Part shown: positions 1 to 10,867 of the stretch, piece after piece
Layout of the letters: every line of letters begins with the position of its first letter
How positions within the stretch are numbered: position 1 is the first letter of the stretch
Origin: Kingdonia uniflora
Lineage: Eukaryota; Streptophyta; Magnoliopsida; Ranunculales; Circaeasteraceae
Direction of reading: 5' to 3'
Length of the DNA stretch: 64,000 bases
Assembly (NCBI GenBank): GCA_014058105.1
Contig: JACGCM010001844.1
Location: forward strand, 4,526,001-4,590,000
Notes under the pieces: generated by a model
What the model saw: only the letters and a program-made list of their open reading frames with translations
What the model was told of the DNA's origin: nothing
Database searches by the model: none
Program-made: the position numbers and the translations under genes

Positions 1-453
1 TGGAACTTTATTGTTTTGGAATAATGGTTGGCATATTGATATATATTCAAACTTGGGGGTAGAGTCTAAGTTGATAATCCCAACATAAAAGTGCAGCTTT
101 TATTTATTAGCATTCCATAGAAGTTATATGTTACTTATGTTGATTCAACCAAGAGATATTAGAGAACATCTACAACTTCAAGAACCTACAGAAAGGTGAT
201 TTGCAATAATCCAACTGTGATCGGACTTCAAACATTACTTTGTAGTTCCTTAACCATGAAGAGTTTGAACAGCTGTACTTGGTTTAAAAGGAGAATTTAC
301 CATGAAGACAGTGTGGGAGAGAAATAGTCACGCCATTGTTAAAGAAACACTCCACCAAGTTGGCCCGTGTTACAGTATTTTATATGTTACACAATACTAA
401 TATTCCCTTGGTCCCAATGGTGGTATTATTAAGTTATATAATTGCAAGAATAC
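1..453 (-). other. LIP1P intron 5 (partial)
   Basis: Begins with the donor GTATTC at 453. Neither strand shows the expected C-terminal lipoyl synthase sequence or any other coding or repeat signal. Confidence 0.7.
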
Positions 454-625
454 CTGCAAATACTGTCCAAGCGTCAAAATATCAACATCTATAGCCCTTA
501 AATCATCCATGACTTCCTTCAACTCCTCATCAGATTCACCAAGACCCAACATTATAGAAGTTTTTGTTATCATGCCCTCCTTGCAAAGCTTTCCATGCTT
601 CAAAACTGATAAACTTTGGTCATAC
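454..625 (-). CDS. LIP1P: LIP1P exon 5
   Basis: 172 bases after acceptor GATCAG. It codes [14 protein letters not shown], then [13 protein letters not shown] and the [14 protein letters not shown] barrel strand, and ends in phase 0 at donor GTATTC (453). The following exon is not found in 1-453, so it lies to the left of the window. Confidence 0.94.
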
Positions 626-3600
626 CTGATCTTCGAAAAACAAAATATTCAGTGTCACTTACATAGTAAAGCTCCAGCACCGTGAAAGAAAAAACTAGGT
701 AAATTTTATTCGTCCAAATTATTGATAGGGATCAGTTGAATTTCTATAGTCAAAAGCCTCAAAAAAGTGCGGCAGAGATGAAAAGATAGCAGGATTTTTT
801 ACACTCGGACTTGCATCACCAACAATTGTTTGACCCGGTACAGACAGGATAGGTGAATATTCAAAAATTCGGATTGGATTCAACATTGTCAGATTTGATC
901 TGTCGAAAAGGAGCTACCCAATGACAACCCCAGCAAGGGCTAGAGACACGACATAGGCTTAGGTACGATAATCCAGATCAACCTTCCTTTTAAACAATGT
1001 AAGGTTTAACTCATAACAGGGTGAGGTCCAGGTTTACACATTACACCAAGGTTCAAAAAACCGTAAAACGCTATAAAATTGGTGGAACCTTGCCGCGTTG
1101 CTCAGTAAAAAACAAATAGCAGTACCAGTTGAGCAAGCCCTCAGTCGTGGAAGATCTTAGCATACAATATACCATGGCATCATTAACTTAACCATCAAGA
1201 AGGTTAATCAAAAACGTCTCCAGGGCCAATCGCTAATCCTGAGCCCACTACCTATTAATACAACTACTTTCTTCTTAAATTTAATACATAGCTCAAGGTT
1301 TATTTATAGATATGAGAAAGAAAAAAGAGGTAACAAAGAAATACAAGAATGAGTTTGTGCTGCGCTACTCACCCTGCTCGAGGATCCCGGACAATTCTTT
1401 GAAGACGCTTCACAGTCTCAACGTTGTGAGCAAACACATCTAACCCAGAGTGTACCAAAGTCGTTACAGCATTCAAGTCACCCCGGAAATCAGAAGTTAA
1501 ACATTCAATCAGGATCTCAGGCGTCAGGACCTATAAAGTAGAATGTATGATTTCAATTCTATTTTCTTATTAGAGAGAGAGGAGGGAAAGAGAGAAGTTA
1601 AACAGTTAATAATAATAAAAGATGACGCGCAAGTACACACAAAAAGGAAAAGAATAAATCACCAAATTCATAACAAAAAGGAAATGGAAAAAATAAAATC
1701 GGGGGGGGGGGGGAGAGAGAGAGAGAGAGAGAGAGAGAAAGCAATTGAACTCTATTATTGAAGAAAATGTACCTTCATAGCTTTGACTGTTTGAGCAAAA
1801 TGGCCGCTGCCACCATCAGGTAGGTCGTCACGGTCGACACTTGTCAACACAACATAGTCCACACTGATAAATGCAAAGACAATTGAAGTGTTAAATATTC
1901 CATCCAACTTCATACTTGAAGTATTACACATGTAATAAGTTAATATAAAGATTACTTAGCAACCTTTTACGACCAAGATACTACAATTCAGAGTTATAAG
2001 GAGCGCAGTAATTTTTGAGAGATCAGTGGTATTGTATACAACCAAATTCTTAAATGTACAGTGTCTTTGTTCTAAATTGAGCTGGGAAGAAAAAAATATT
2101 AACAAATAGGTCAGTCAGAAACAAGCTCCAATTGATTCTCCTAAAATTCTTGGACGAAGAAGAGAATGTGTACAGTAACGGATTTTCAGTGACTAACATA
2201 TATGAATCTCCATTTTACCGCTAGGAGCATCTCCAAGATGTACGCAGTTACATTATTTCCACATATTATAGTATGTGTGATGCCTGTAATGTATAGGGGC
2301 TGTCTATTTCTTCTTTATCGTAGACACTGATTTCTGAGAGTAATCTTGGTAGTTATCTTTAGCTGGGCATAAATATAAATAGCAGAGTTAAATGCAACTT
2401 ATTGTCTAAGTTCCCCATGAACTTTCTGCCTCACACTTTCGTTCTTTATCACCCGGGAAAATATATAAGGGTCCTTCACACACTCACTTCAGTCAGGGAA
2501 TGACTTAGTTTACCTCTATACCTTTTAAGAATATCTTCCGATACAAGTGATATGTGTCCCACGGAGGGAAGTCAAATAGAATGGTGCCCCACCTAAGACC
2601 CGATAAATTACTTAGGATAGGTCACGGAATGATTCCCCCAACCGTCATGGGAAGTCTAGGCACTTTTTAGCCTTTTGTTTAATTAGAAATCTCTCTTGTT
2701 TCAATATTTTAATTAATCTAGAATCGCTCTAATAAAGGGACTCCAATTGGGAAAGCTTCCATATATGTAAGGCCTCCTTATTCTATAAAAGGAGTCCCAG
2801 GCTAGGGTTTAGAGCAAGAATTGGTAGTAGAAATTAAGCTAAAAAATATGTTTAAGCTGATGTGAGATTGAATCAAACTCTTTTGTTTAGATTATTGATT
2901 GAAGTTTTTAAACAATATTGCTTCCCATCGTTGCTTCATATCAACTACGTATCAAGAGCAAAGTAAGATTCTTCAAAGCCTCTTTGGCTGCCAAACAACA
3001 ACTAAATTCCGATGGAGATCGGAGTACTATCATTCTCGATCGAAAACCTGCAGTTGTCGGTAACGTTGTCACTCAAGGAAGGAGGAAGCTCCCATCGGGA
3101 CTTCAAGGAGAAGTTTGTAGAGTTAGTTTTTAACTTAACAAAAAACCCTCCGCCAAAAGTAATAAGTCTCTCGATAAAGGGAAGAAGACACCGTTGTTTT
3201 CGGAATCTAATTAAAAAAGAGAGACCTCCGAAGTCCCCATGCTTGAAAACCTCTTCATCGAGCTTGGTGAAACATCCCACAACCCGAGATCAGGAACCTG
3301 AATGGTACAAAGACCCGGTGAACACCGAGGAAAACGACCAAAACTCGTGCAGGTACGCGACTGAGGCAGCAGGCGATCGACTCGACCCGAGGTCGAACTC
3401 GATGCTAACGGAAGTCGAGCCGCAGTCGAATGAACCACAATCCACGAGGAGAACGGAATCGGGTTGGACTGTTAAACCAATCGCCCCAACAGGCCTGGGC
3501 CAAAACCAACGATAACACTGGTCAAGTCAAAGCCATCAGAACATGGCCACCGAGCAAACACAGCAAGCCCAAGTAAGCCTTGGTACAGATGAAAGCAGGT

Positions 3601-6600
3601 ACATGGAGGGAGACAGTAGCTAGGAGACGAATTTGAAGGCAAAGGGAGGCCCAAAATAACAAGACATCCTAACACACATTCCCTTACTCCAAATTGAAGT
3701 AATGAAAGGGTTGATCCGCGCAATGTGTTCGAGGAGACTACCTCTATGTAGAGGATTGGGTCCCACAAGTGGACGAGGTAAGTCATTATTCGATACCTTG
3801 TCAATAAAATAACGTCCATGGGCGTTAGGTACCCCCGCATGTGCCCCCGCACACCAAAAATTCGGGTCGTCCACGGACTCTAGGGTCTTAATCGGTCTCT
3901 CCCTCTCTCTCCCTCTCTCTCTCTCTCTATACGATATTTTCTCCCTCTTTTTAGTATTTTATTTAATTACAAAACTATCTTGTTTTAGTATTTTATTTGA
4001 ATTAGAATTGCTTCAATAAAGAGACTCCGATAGAGAAGGATTTCATATTTGTCAGGCCTCTATATTCTCTAAGAAGGATTAGGTTAGGGTTTAAAGGTAG
4101 AAAGTTAGTAGAAAATAAGCTGAAAAATTAGTTCAAGTTTATGTGAGATTAAAAGTTTGTTGTGTTCATTCTTGATTGAAGTTTTCAATTGATATTGCTT
4201 CCGCTTCGTTGCTTCATATCAATAAACAAGTTGGTGATCAAGAATTCATTAATATTCGCATTCCAAGGTTGAACACCTATCGCGTTGGCCTTCGCCCAAA
4301 ACAATTTTTTTTTTTTTGCCGGTTTTATATCTTGCACTTTTGGTGCTCTTGAGAAACCATTGCACATAAGGAAACCATGTTTCTCATCTAACTAGGTTGG
4401 AAACATTTTCTCACTTTTTTACCTTGTAAATTTTCACGGAGAAATCACATTTCTCACTTTGTATGGTTGGTAAACACCAAAACCGAAAAAACATTTTTGA
4501 AGTTGATCTTTTCTCACTTGGTTTCTCAATTTTTTTGGGCAACCAAACACACCCTTGAGCAAAAGTAGAGATATTCTTCAAAAATTCGGACCTTCTTTTT
4601 ACCATTTTTTTAAATAAATGATATTCATGTATTAGAAATTAAATAAAGTAAACTTTATAATACTTTTATAATTTGTATACAGAATGGAGAAAAATGAAGT
4701 ACCCCCAGCTTGCAACAGCCTTAGCGGTGTTCTTTGGCTCCATTGGGTCTGGCGGAGCTGGATTTCTACTGGTCTTCACAGCACAAAATCTACAACCACG
4801 TGTGCAAGTATCACCTAGAAGCATAATAGTCGCCGTCGAAATGCCGTCTTCTCCTCCATTCCAACACTGCTCAAAAAACTCACAAAAGGTTGAGAGAAAA
4901 GAAAAAGTAGCGATTATCTCATATTAGTTCATCAACAATAGATTCCAAGGGGAAAACTAAATTCATTATGAAAATTTTGAGTGCCCTCCCTTATTGTTAG
5001 CCGCATTAGCGCTCCCACCAGGCAACCAATCTCATGTTTTTAGGTTTCAGAATGTTAGATATTTTCATAACCTTGTGCCTCTCTCTAGAAAAAAGGCGAC
5101 GAAGAAATTATGAGAACATTAGATATTAGCTCCCTCACCGTCTCATATAAAAGGGAAAAGTGAGGGTAAAAATTTGACTTTACACTCAAATTAAAAGGGT
5201 AAAGTTGGGTTCATTAAAAAGTGTAAGGGCAACACACAATTCTGTGACAAAAACTAAAATTGGGGAAGCGCTAAAAGGGCTAACAGTAAGGACGTAAACT
5301 AAAATTTTCCTCATTTATTATTGGCAATGTCAATTGCAACATTAGTGAATGAGAAGAAGGAATATAACTACACAGAGCATGATGCAATCCCTACCCCAAC
5401 TTGGGAAAAGAAAAAGACTGAAGCATAAGGGTTTAGCAAAGATTTCCCATTTGTGCATCTTTTACTCAAGAAATGTGCTATTTAATCTTTCTTAGACATT
5501 GCTCCAAGGTAATACTAGAGCATAAGGGTTTAGATTCTTGGTATTCATTTGCATACAGATTCCCTACAAAATTGCAAACAAAACTAATATCCATAGAAAT
5601 TTGCTCAATGGGTAAACACTCTAAGAGCAGCAGGCCACCGCAACATAACTCACACCATGTCATCCACATCATAACATGCTAAGGACTACTGAACGTTGTG
5701 GCTTTGATTATCTATATATGGGGATGGAGAACTTGCTCACGAAAAAAAATCCACACACAAATTCCCTATAGATTTGCAAACAAAACTAATATCCATGGGT
5801 ATTTGCTCAATGGGTGATACTCTAAGAACAGGCCACCGCGACATAACTAACCAAGTCATCCACATCGAAACATATTAAGGACTACTGTACATTGTGGCTT
5901 GGATTATCTATATATATTGATGGGGTACCCGCTCATGAAAAAATTACAAAATTCTCGAAACTTCGACCACATCCAATTTGTAGCTCAAGGGCCCTTAAAT
6001 GGACTGTCTATAGCTTATTTATTTTCTACTGCTCCTTCCTTAAGTTTAAGTATCGAAATTAAATCATATTAGGTAAATGTATCCTCCATCCTGTTAAGTA
6101 TTTGTGCAGCCACTAGGGAATAAATCATGTTTAATTCAATTACGTGCATGAAAGTCTGTTAAGGAAATACGGGGGGGGGGAGTATAAAATTCTAAATAGT
6201 ACATTGATAACATGAAACTGTAATATACTACCGTACCCTAAAACCCATATATACGTTAGTCCATTATTCTCAACATAATCAATGATAGTTGATCATGTCT
6301 TTCTTGGTGACATGACTGTCACAAGCGCGACTTGAGATTTTACATTCTCCAGACACATGCAAATAAATTTTATAGGATTTGACTAAAAGATAAATTGGTA
6401 AATTAACACAAAGGATACACTGTGTTCACAATAAAGAAAAATAAAAATTACTTAATATACCTCTCCAATATTAGGACATTGTGCTTCTTCACAAACAGTA
6501 TTCAGCTTCAAGTTCGACAATGACTTCTTAACCTCTTCATACCTCACCCCCTGAGGTGCTTTTTGCCTCAACCACTCTGGTTTCTTCACATTCGGATCTC

Positions 6601-6838
6601 GGCCTGTATAAGGACCCATCCCACCTGGGTATGAACCTGATCCATTCTCAGATTGGAAGATTTTTGAATTTGGTGTCGAAGGGGAAGAGTTTGAAGGATT
6701 TGTTTCAATCTTAGATGTTGCATTAATAGCTTCTGATCTAATTTTCAGCTTGTTGGAGAGAAAAATTTGAGATTTTGGTTTTGGGGAGGAGGTAGGTACT
6801 GAAGGGAGTAATGGCCTTGGTAGAGATTGGTAACTCAT
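454..6838 (-). CDS. LIP1P: Plastid lipoyl synthase, five exons, 3' end outside the window
   Basis: Radical-SAM enzyme that inserts two sulfurs into octanoyl groups on plastid 2-oxoacid dehydrogenase E2 subunits to make lipoyl cofactor. Exons read 6838-6461, 4866-4703, 1863-1773, 1530-1373 and 625-454; all junctions are GT-AG and the phases fit (0, 2, 0, 2, 0), giving 321 codons without a stop. Visible motifs are the auxiliary-cluster cysteines CX4CX5C ([12 protein letters not shown], third Cys being the first codon of exon 2), the radical-SAM motif [19 protein letters not shown], and TLGQYLQ at the end. The first ~50 residues are Ser/Pro/Lys rich and look like a plastid transit peptide; the block [21 protein letters not shown] is typical of the plastid form rather than the mitochondrial one. 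About 65-70 C-terminal residues, including the RSSY cluster ligand, are missing because the window ends, not because the gene is broken. The start is the only upstream Met in frame with the transit peptide. Confidence 0.96.
626..1372 (-). other. LIP1P intron 4
   Basis: 747-bp intron between exons 4 and 5 (donor GTGAGT, acceptor GATCAG). I see no repeat, ORF or RNA gene in it. Confidence 0.8.
1373..1530 (-). CDS. LIP1P: LIP1P exon 4
   Basis: 158 bases after acceptor TTTATAG. It codes [18 protein letters not shown], then a stretch with [14 protein letters not shown], and ends RDPRA plus two bases of a Gly codon at donor GTGAGT. Confidence 0.94.
1701..1738. repeat. (G)13 then (AG)n microsatellite in LIP1P intron 3
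   Basis: Thirteen G followed by about twelve AG units. Seen from the gene it is a pyrimidine run (CT)n(C)n inside the 242-bp intron 3. Confidence 0.9.
1773..1863 (-). CDS. LIP1P: LIP1P exon 3
   Basis: 91 bases coding [19 protein letters not shown] and then [12 protein letters not shown], part of the radical-SAM barrel. Acceptor TATCAG, donor GTACAT; phase 2 in, phase 0 out. Confidence 0.94.
2501..2943 (+). repeat. Left LTR-like repeat of the intron 2 element
   Basis: Directly repeated, with indels, at 3724-4221. It includes a TTCTATAAAAGGAG TATA-like stretch near 2783. The start is uncertain by tens of bases. Confidence 0.5.
3724..4221 (+). repeat. Right LTR-like repeat of the intron 2 element
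   Basis: Second copy of the repeat. It carries an extra CT-rich run (3896-3929) absent from the left copy and ends in the same GTTGCTTCATATCA. Confidence 0.5.
3896..3929. repeat. (CT)n-rich microsatellite
   Basis: CTCTCCCTCTCTCTCCCTCT and onward CT units inside the right LTR-like repeat. Confidence 0.85.
4703..4866 (-). CDS. LIP1P: LIP1P exon 2: radical-SAM cluster motif
   Basis: Starts after acceptor GAGCAG with CWNGGEDG. It contains [10 protein letters not shown] followed by CTRGCRFC, the CX3CX2C that binds the SAM 4Fe-4S cluster, then [11 protein letters not shown]. It ends in phase 2 at donor GTACTT (4702). Confidence 0.95.
4970..5309. mobile_element. MITE-like element with ~45-bp inverted ends in LIP1P intron 1
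   Basis: The left end GAAAATTTTGAGTGCCCTCC, continuing TTATTGTTAGCC...TTAGCGCT, is matched on the other strand by the right end GAAAATTTTAGTTTACGTCC, continuing TTACTGTTAGCC...TTAGCGCT. The 340-bp interior has no coding potential. The superfamily is not clear because I see no convincing target duplication. Confidence 0.6.
5556..5945. repeat. Tandem duplication of a ~195-bp unit in LIP1P intron 1
   Basis: Unit 1 (about 5556-5750) and unit 2 (about 5758-5945) share ATTGCAAACAAAACTAATAT, TTTGCTCAATGGGT, CAGGCCACCGC, ACATAACT, GTCATCCACATC, AAGGACTACTG and GATTATCTATATAT in the same order, with scattered substitutions and small indels. Confidence 0.85.
6461..6838 (-). CDS. LIP1P: LIP1P exon 1: transit peptide and first auxiliary-cluster cysteines
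   Basis: 126 codons from ATG at 6838 to the donor GTATAT at 6460, phase 0. It codes for the Ser/Pro/Lys-rich presequence, then a PGGM...[15 protein letters not shown] block, and ends in [11 protein letters not shown]. The 5' UTR boundary is not resolved: upstream AG dinucleotides could be acceptors of a leader intron. Confidence 0.95.
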
Positions 6839-7263
6839 TTTAAATGAAACTTGAGACTACAATATCACAGAAGGGTAGGCAATGACCGTACGTATAGAAA
6901 AGGATATTTTAATTTAATGATTGATCTGCATCACAGCTGAAAATTCACAAGTAATAAATCAGTTCCTAGAAAAGTACTAATAATGTTAATATGAAATTTT
7001 GGGAACTAAACAACAAAGATGCATTGGAAAGAAGAACCCAATACTCTATAAATCATATTCTCTATCAACCTATAAGTATCATTTAAAATAACACAAGCAT
7101 AGTTTTTGACATGAAGAGCAAAACAAATTCATACTAGTACACTATCAGTTACACCTCAAACTCGCCACCATAAATCGAAGTTTTAAATAAATCAGCATCC
7201 TACTTTCATCCTACCTATTTAAGTTGACGAGATAAAAGTAGTGTGACAAACAACACATCATAC
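6839..7263 (-). promoter_or_regulatory. 5' flank of LIP1P
   Basis: AT-rich sequence immediately upstream of the LIP1P start. I cannot place a TATA box or transcription start with confidence. Two candidate acceptors on the minus strand (AATTTTCAG near 6943 and GATATTGTAG near 6862) would allow a spliced 5' UTR. Confidence 0.4.
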
Positions 7264-7408
7264 GCTCTGCTTGGTATCCCATTTATGTCTCCACAAATCA
7301 AAGAATTTCGTTTATTTTCTTTGATCCAATGGTTAGCAATGGTTGGATCAAGAGAAATCAACGAATTTTCATCATTTGTGGAGGTATTCCCGGCAAACCA
7401 AGCAGAGC
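7264..7408. mobile_element. Fold-back MITE upstream of LIP1P
   Basis: A 145-bp near-perfect foldback: GCTCTGCTTGGTATCCC at the left pairs with GGCAAACCAAGCAGAGC at the right, and pairing continues through CTCCACAAAT and TTTGATCCAA to a ~10-bp loop near 7333-7345. The right end is followed by CTAA, hinting at a TAA target site as in Tourist-type MITEs; the left flank does not confirm this. Confidence 0.7.
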
Positions 7409-7780
7409 CTAATAGTAGCATGTTGACCAAGGTGGATGATGAGGACTAAAGTCAAAGACTAATACGCATAAGTAAAAACATAAACTAAGGTAATCATCAC
7501 AATAGTAGACTTTTGATGTTTATGAACTTAGGCCAAATGTAGACTTTTGATGAAAAATAAAGTCCAAACAGAGGTACTCTCTCAAAAAAGTTATCACTTC
7601 CTAATACTTTTTCGAAATAAGAGGACTTGAAAACTTTCAAAAATTGGATTCACCCATATTTTCTTTTGTGATTTCTACAACAAACTAATTACCTAAAACA
7701 ACAATTATGTATTGGGTTCTCTAATTGCCTATTCCCTCTATATTGCTCGGGATGACAACATAACACGCATTTTCCCTATA

Positions 7781-8850
7781 CTTTTTTTTTTATGAATGTA
7801 AAATTTATTGATGAAAAAAACAATGTACACCCCTAAAATGAACAAGGAACAACTAAACCCGCCTCTCCAAGTGGAGAAAAAGCAAAAAGAAAGAATAAAA
7901 AGACTACATCAAGTCCCATCAAGTAGAGCCCGTGATCGTCTCCCTCCACTTGATCCTAAGCGACTCAAAAGATGTTCCCGACATATCCGAAGCGGCCGTT
8001 GCAGCTCCTTTAGTCGTTTTTCCAACCGTTTTGCGGTATACTAGTCGTAATCATAATTTCATTCCTCAAATTTTACAGTTGATCAAACCACCATAAACTT
8101 AGACAGAGAGAACAACGCACACAAGCTTAAAAGCTTCCCCCTCTCTCACTCACGCAATTACTCAAACACCTTGTCTCCATTTCTCTCTCACGTCGTCAAC
8201 TAGGATTCTCATACAAGGATCTGCTCTTCTTCACCTCGAATCTCACTCAAATTCATCTACAACGACCAGATTTACTCTTTTCTAGTGATCAAAGTAGTGT
8301 TCTTTTACACTTTTAGGTCATTTTGTACCTTTTTTCTGATAAATTTCATTGCTATTAGAGCTAATTTAGAGCTAATGCAAGTACAACCCATGTTTTAGAA
8401 TCTAGTAATACCCATTTATTAATTATATCAAACCCAGTTCTAGAATTAAAATTTGAGTAAATTTGCAGAAAACCCCATGTTGTAGGACCCATTAATATTT
8501 AGCACATTATAGATGTGAACCAGATGAAGTGTTGTATATGAAATGGCATTAAGCAACGATTTAGGTGTTACCGAGTAAATAGTATAGGGAAAATGCATTT
8601 TAACAAATTGGACGACGAGGAACCTTACTCCACCAAAAGATGAAAGCTTTAATTGACACCAACACCGAGGCTCTAGACTTTTCCTCCCCTTCAAACTTCC
8701 TCGCGTTCCGTTTGAGCCATATCGCCCACATCACTGCAAAAGGTAGAAAATGCCATAACACCTTACCATGGCGACCAAGATTCCTCAAAGTGACCGACAG
8801 GAGTGTTTTCACACTACACTTCGGTTTTTTCCATGAAATGTTTTTTGTCT
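7781..8850 (-). mobile_element. LINE (L1-type) 3' remnant
   Basis: On the minus strand 8850-8603 codes for a segment with LRNLGRHGKVLWHFLPFAVM, WAIWLKRNARKFEGEE and IKAFIFWWSK, the end of the zinc-binding region that follows plant LINE reverse transcriptases. Downstream, 7812-7781 reads AATAAATTTTACATTCAT and then a ten-base A run, which looks like a LINE polyadenylation end. The stretch between them contains the inverted copy at 8028-8322, so one element interrupted by other sequence is possible but not proven. The coding segment is the surer part. Confidence 0.5.
8028..8322 (+). repeat. Inverted duplicate, copy 1 (partner 10868-11092)
   Basis: Starts GTTTTGCGGTATACTAGTCG and runs through TTTCATTCCTCAAATTTTAC, GTTGATCAAAC, AGAGAGAACAA, GCAATTACTCAAA, CTCTTCTTC, TCTACAACGACCAG and TAGTGATCAAAG to ACACTTTT. 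The same order is found on the minus strand from 11092 to 10868. Its CT-rich character resembles a plant 5' UTR. Confidence 0.8.
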
Positions 8851-8904
8851 GTATACATTTCCCCCTCTCTCTCCCTTTTTTCTCCCAAATTAAACTCAAT
8901 CACT

Positions 8905-9590
8905 AAATTTTTTCCGTTTCTCCTCAAAAAAAATTCTTCTTCATCACCAAACCCATTCTCAGTTATGGCTCTCCAAAATCAAATTCTCTGCAATCGAGAA
9001 CCAACATGCGTCATCTGAGAAGAGATCATTCAAAAGCCCTTGATCGAAGAACTCAATTAAAATCGCAATTGAGAGGGAAGAAGACCTGAATCGAAGAATT
9101 AGTACTCAATTCAAAGGTAATTTTCGTTTTCGATTCTTCTCTCGAACTTAGGTCATCGTTTTTTATTCTTCGAACTTATGTTATCGTAATTTCGATTTCA
9201 TATTAAACGATTTCAATTTCTTGTAGAACTTGTTGTATTAATCATGACTTATGTTTATACTAGAGATCTAAAATGATGAATTTGATCATACAAACTAGTA
9301 TTGAGATTTTGGTGGTGTGAAAAGGGGTTGCTTTGTACGAATTGGGTTTGCACAAGTTCTCTCATTGGTTTTGCCCAACCCATATTCTCCTTCTCTCAAT
9401 TAAGGTTCGGGTTTATAGTTTTCATTCTTGTGTATATGATATTCATGGGTACTGTTGGTTTTAAGGAGTTGGGTATTGCTGGTTTCAATTCTTCTATGAA
9501 TTGACAGTTCACCCAAGTTTTGTTTGCTCATCTCTAATAAAGTATTTCAATCTAGTTTTTTTCACATCACCTCAATCCATGGAGTCGGAA
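8905..9590 (+). repeat. Left arm of a ~0.69-kb inverted duplication
   Basis: Pairs in inverted orientation with 12062-12750. Shared blocks, in order, include TTCTTCATC, GGCTCTC, AAATTCT, GAGAACCAAC, TTGATCGAAGAACTCAATTA, AATTTCGATTTCATATT, GAAATTGAAATCG (complement), CTAGAGATCTAAAATGATGA, CCCATATTCTCCTTCTCT and CACATCACCTCAATCCATGG. A 17-codon frame MALQNQILCN... followed by a donor-like AAAGGTAATTTTC suggests a gene leader, but no longer protein is present. Confidence 0.85.
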
Positions 9591-10219
9591 TATATAAAGA
9601 TCTAGTATTGAATCAAGATCTAGTAGAAGCTGCGACATACGTCGAGGCTCGCTTTATTTAAAAATTCCTCCCTACGATCCTGGTGATGTATGATTATCCA
9701 CCAGCATTAAAAAGGCATGGGAGTCCACCATGATCATGGGACCACCATGTCCAGTTTAGTTTCCACGTGTGTGGTCTAAGCAATTCCAAGGGGATGTCAT
9801 GACCATTAAAAAAAAAAGGGAAGTCATGGTTTGCTTGCATTATTTGAAACAAGCAGCAAACCAACCTTCAGGCCTACCCTAATTGGATAGGGTCTAAACA
9901 TGTGTCTCCGACTTCGTATACATCCAGTGAATGACTAAGTCATGGGGGAGCTAGCTAGCTCCCCATACAATCTGATTATCTAAGATGAAAATGAAATTTG
10001 GAAGATAACTTCTCTCGAAAAATGAAGGGAATTGGGTCATTTTGCAAAGGTTTCAATTTAAATGGGGCGCGACCAGCATAACTTTTATTTTATATTTTAG
10101 GTGAGTGAAAGTCACATGTTAAATAGGGAGCTCATTGGGATTGAACTTAACCTTTCTTACAGTCTCATCGACTATATATCCTGGAGAAAAAAAAACTAAT
10201 TACATTCTAAGGAACTGCT
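9591..10219. other. Spacer, nothing recognised
   Basis: Non-coding sequence between the left inverted arm and the C/AC microsatellite. I see no ORF, repeat partner or RNA gene. Confidence 0.6.
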
Positions 10220-10227
10220 CCCCCCCC

Positions 10228-10277
<50 letters not shown>
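10220..10277. repeat. (C)25 then (AC)n microsatellite
   Basis: Twenty-five C followed by about sixteen AC units with one interruption. A shorter C-run plus (AC)n of the same design occurs at 59155-59179 in element C1. Confidence 0.9.
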
Positions 10278-10282
10278 TTGTA

Positions 10283-10420
10283 ATGAACATAAATAGTCCC
10301 TATCGTCGCAATTCCGATATAAACTCTCTCTTTTTGAACACCGCCATCACCATTGAAGGAACTCATCAAAGTTGATGCCTAAAATCAGAAACTATATATT
10401 GTGACTCTTCTAAACCATAT
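10283..10420 (+). repeat. Direct repeat, copy 1 (partner 12935-13068)
   Basis: Shares TGTAATGA-CATAAATA-TCCCTATCG, TATAAACTC, CATTGAAG, AAGTTGATGCCTAAAAT, AGAAACTATAT and GTGACTCTTCTA in order with 12935-13068. Confidence 0.85.
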
Positions 10421-10867
10421 TTGGTATAACCTAGTAGAAAAATCCTAAAGAACATTGAAGAAACTTCTTTTTAAATCCGAAATTGTAAAGATGCATAAAT
10501 TTGGTGTGATATTTCAAGAAAATTATAAGAACCTAACTCAAAACTTCCCTAATAGCAGAAACTTGAAATCACCGTAAGTCCGTAATCAACAAACCCAATT
10601 GAAGGAAAAGGGGAAACACAATAAAGAGAGAGAAAGAAATCAATTACCAATTGTCCTCGAATCCAAAAAGACAGATTTCAATCTGATGAAGGAACAAAAT
10701 GAATCAAATCACAGATCTCTATCCGAAACACTGATTCAGTGAAACCAATGAAAACCTAGAGAGAGAGAAACTTACTTAAGGCACACAGTTGCAGAGGTAG
10801 AGATGAAGTTTGGTTTTAGAAGGGATGAGGGAGAGAGGGGAAATGGATCATAGATAGGGGTGGCAGT

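Larger units (their letters stand above)
2501..4221 (+). mobile_element. Small non-autonomous LTR element (TRIM/LARD-like) in LIP1P intron 2
   Basis: Two diverged direct repeats (about 2501-2943 and 3724-4221) both contain ACCTCTAT, GTCCCAC...AAGTCA, TTTTAATT/TTTATTTGAATT, AATAAAG-GACTCC, TTAGGTTAGGGTTTA-like and GTTGCTTCATATCA at the end. The repeat end is followed by CGTATCAAGAGC, which resembles an initiator-Met primer site (TGGTATCAGAGC). The ~780-bp interior has no protein I recognise; a 167-codon plus-strand ORF (3012-3515) matches no family I know. Outer limits are approximate and I found no clear target duplication, so the copy is old. Confidence 0.55.

Noticed and set aside
1..453. 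LIP1P looks truncated after TLGQYLQ
   Set aside because: Exon 5 ends at a proper donor in phase 0, and the missing C-terminus simply falls beyond the left edge of the window.
3012..3515. 167-codon ORF as a host exon
   Set aside because: It lies inside an LTR-like element on the strand opposite to LIP1P and shows no domain; kept only as part of the element.
4380..4560. Possible MITE ending AACCAAACACACCCTT
   Set aside because: The right edge looks like a common MITE end, but no matching inverted left end was found.
8803..9018. 71-codon ORF including MALQNQILCN
   Set aside because: Only 17 codons follow the likely start; the inverted copy at 12062-12750 does not keep the frame. Treated as leader-like repeat, not a gene.
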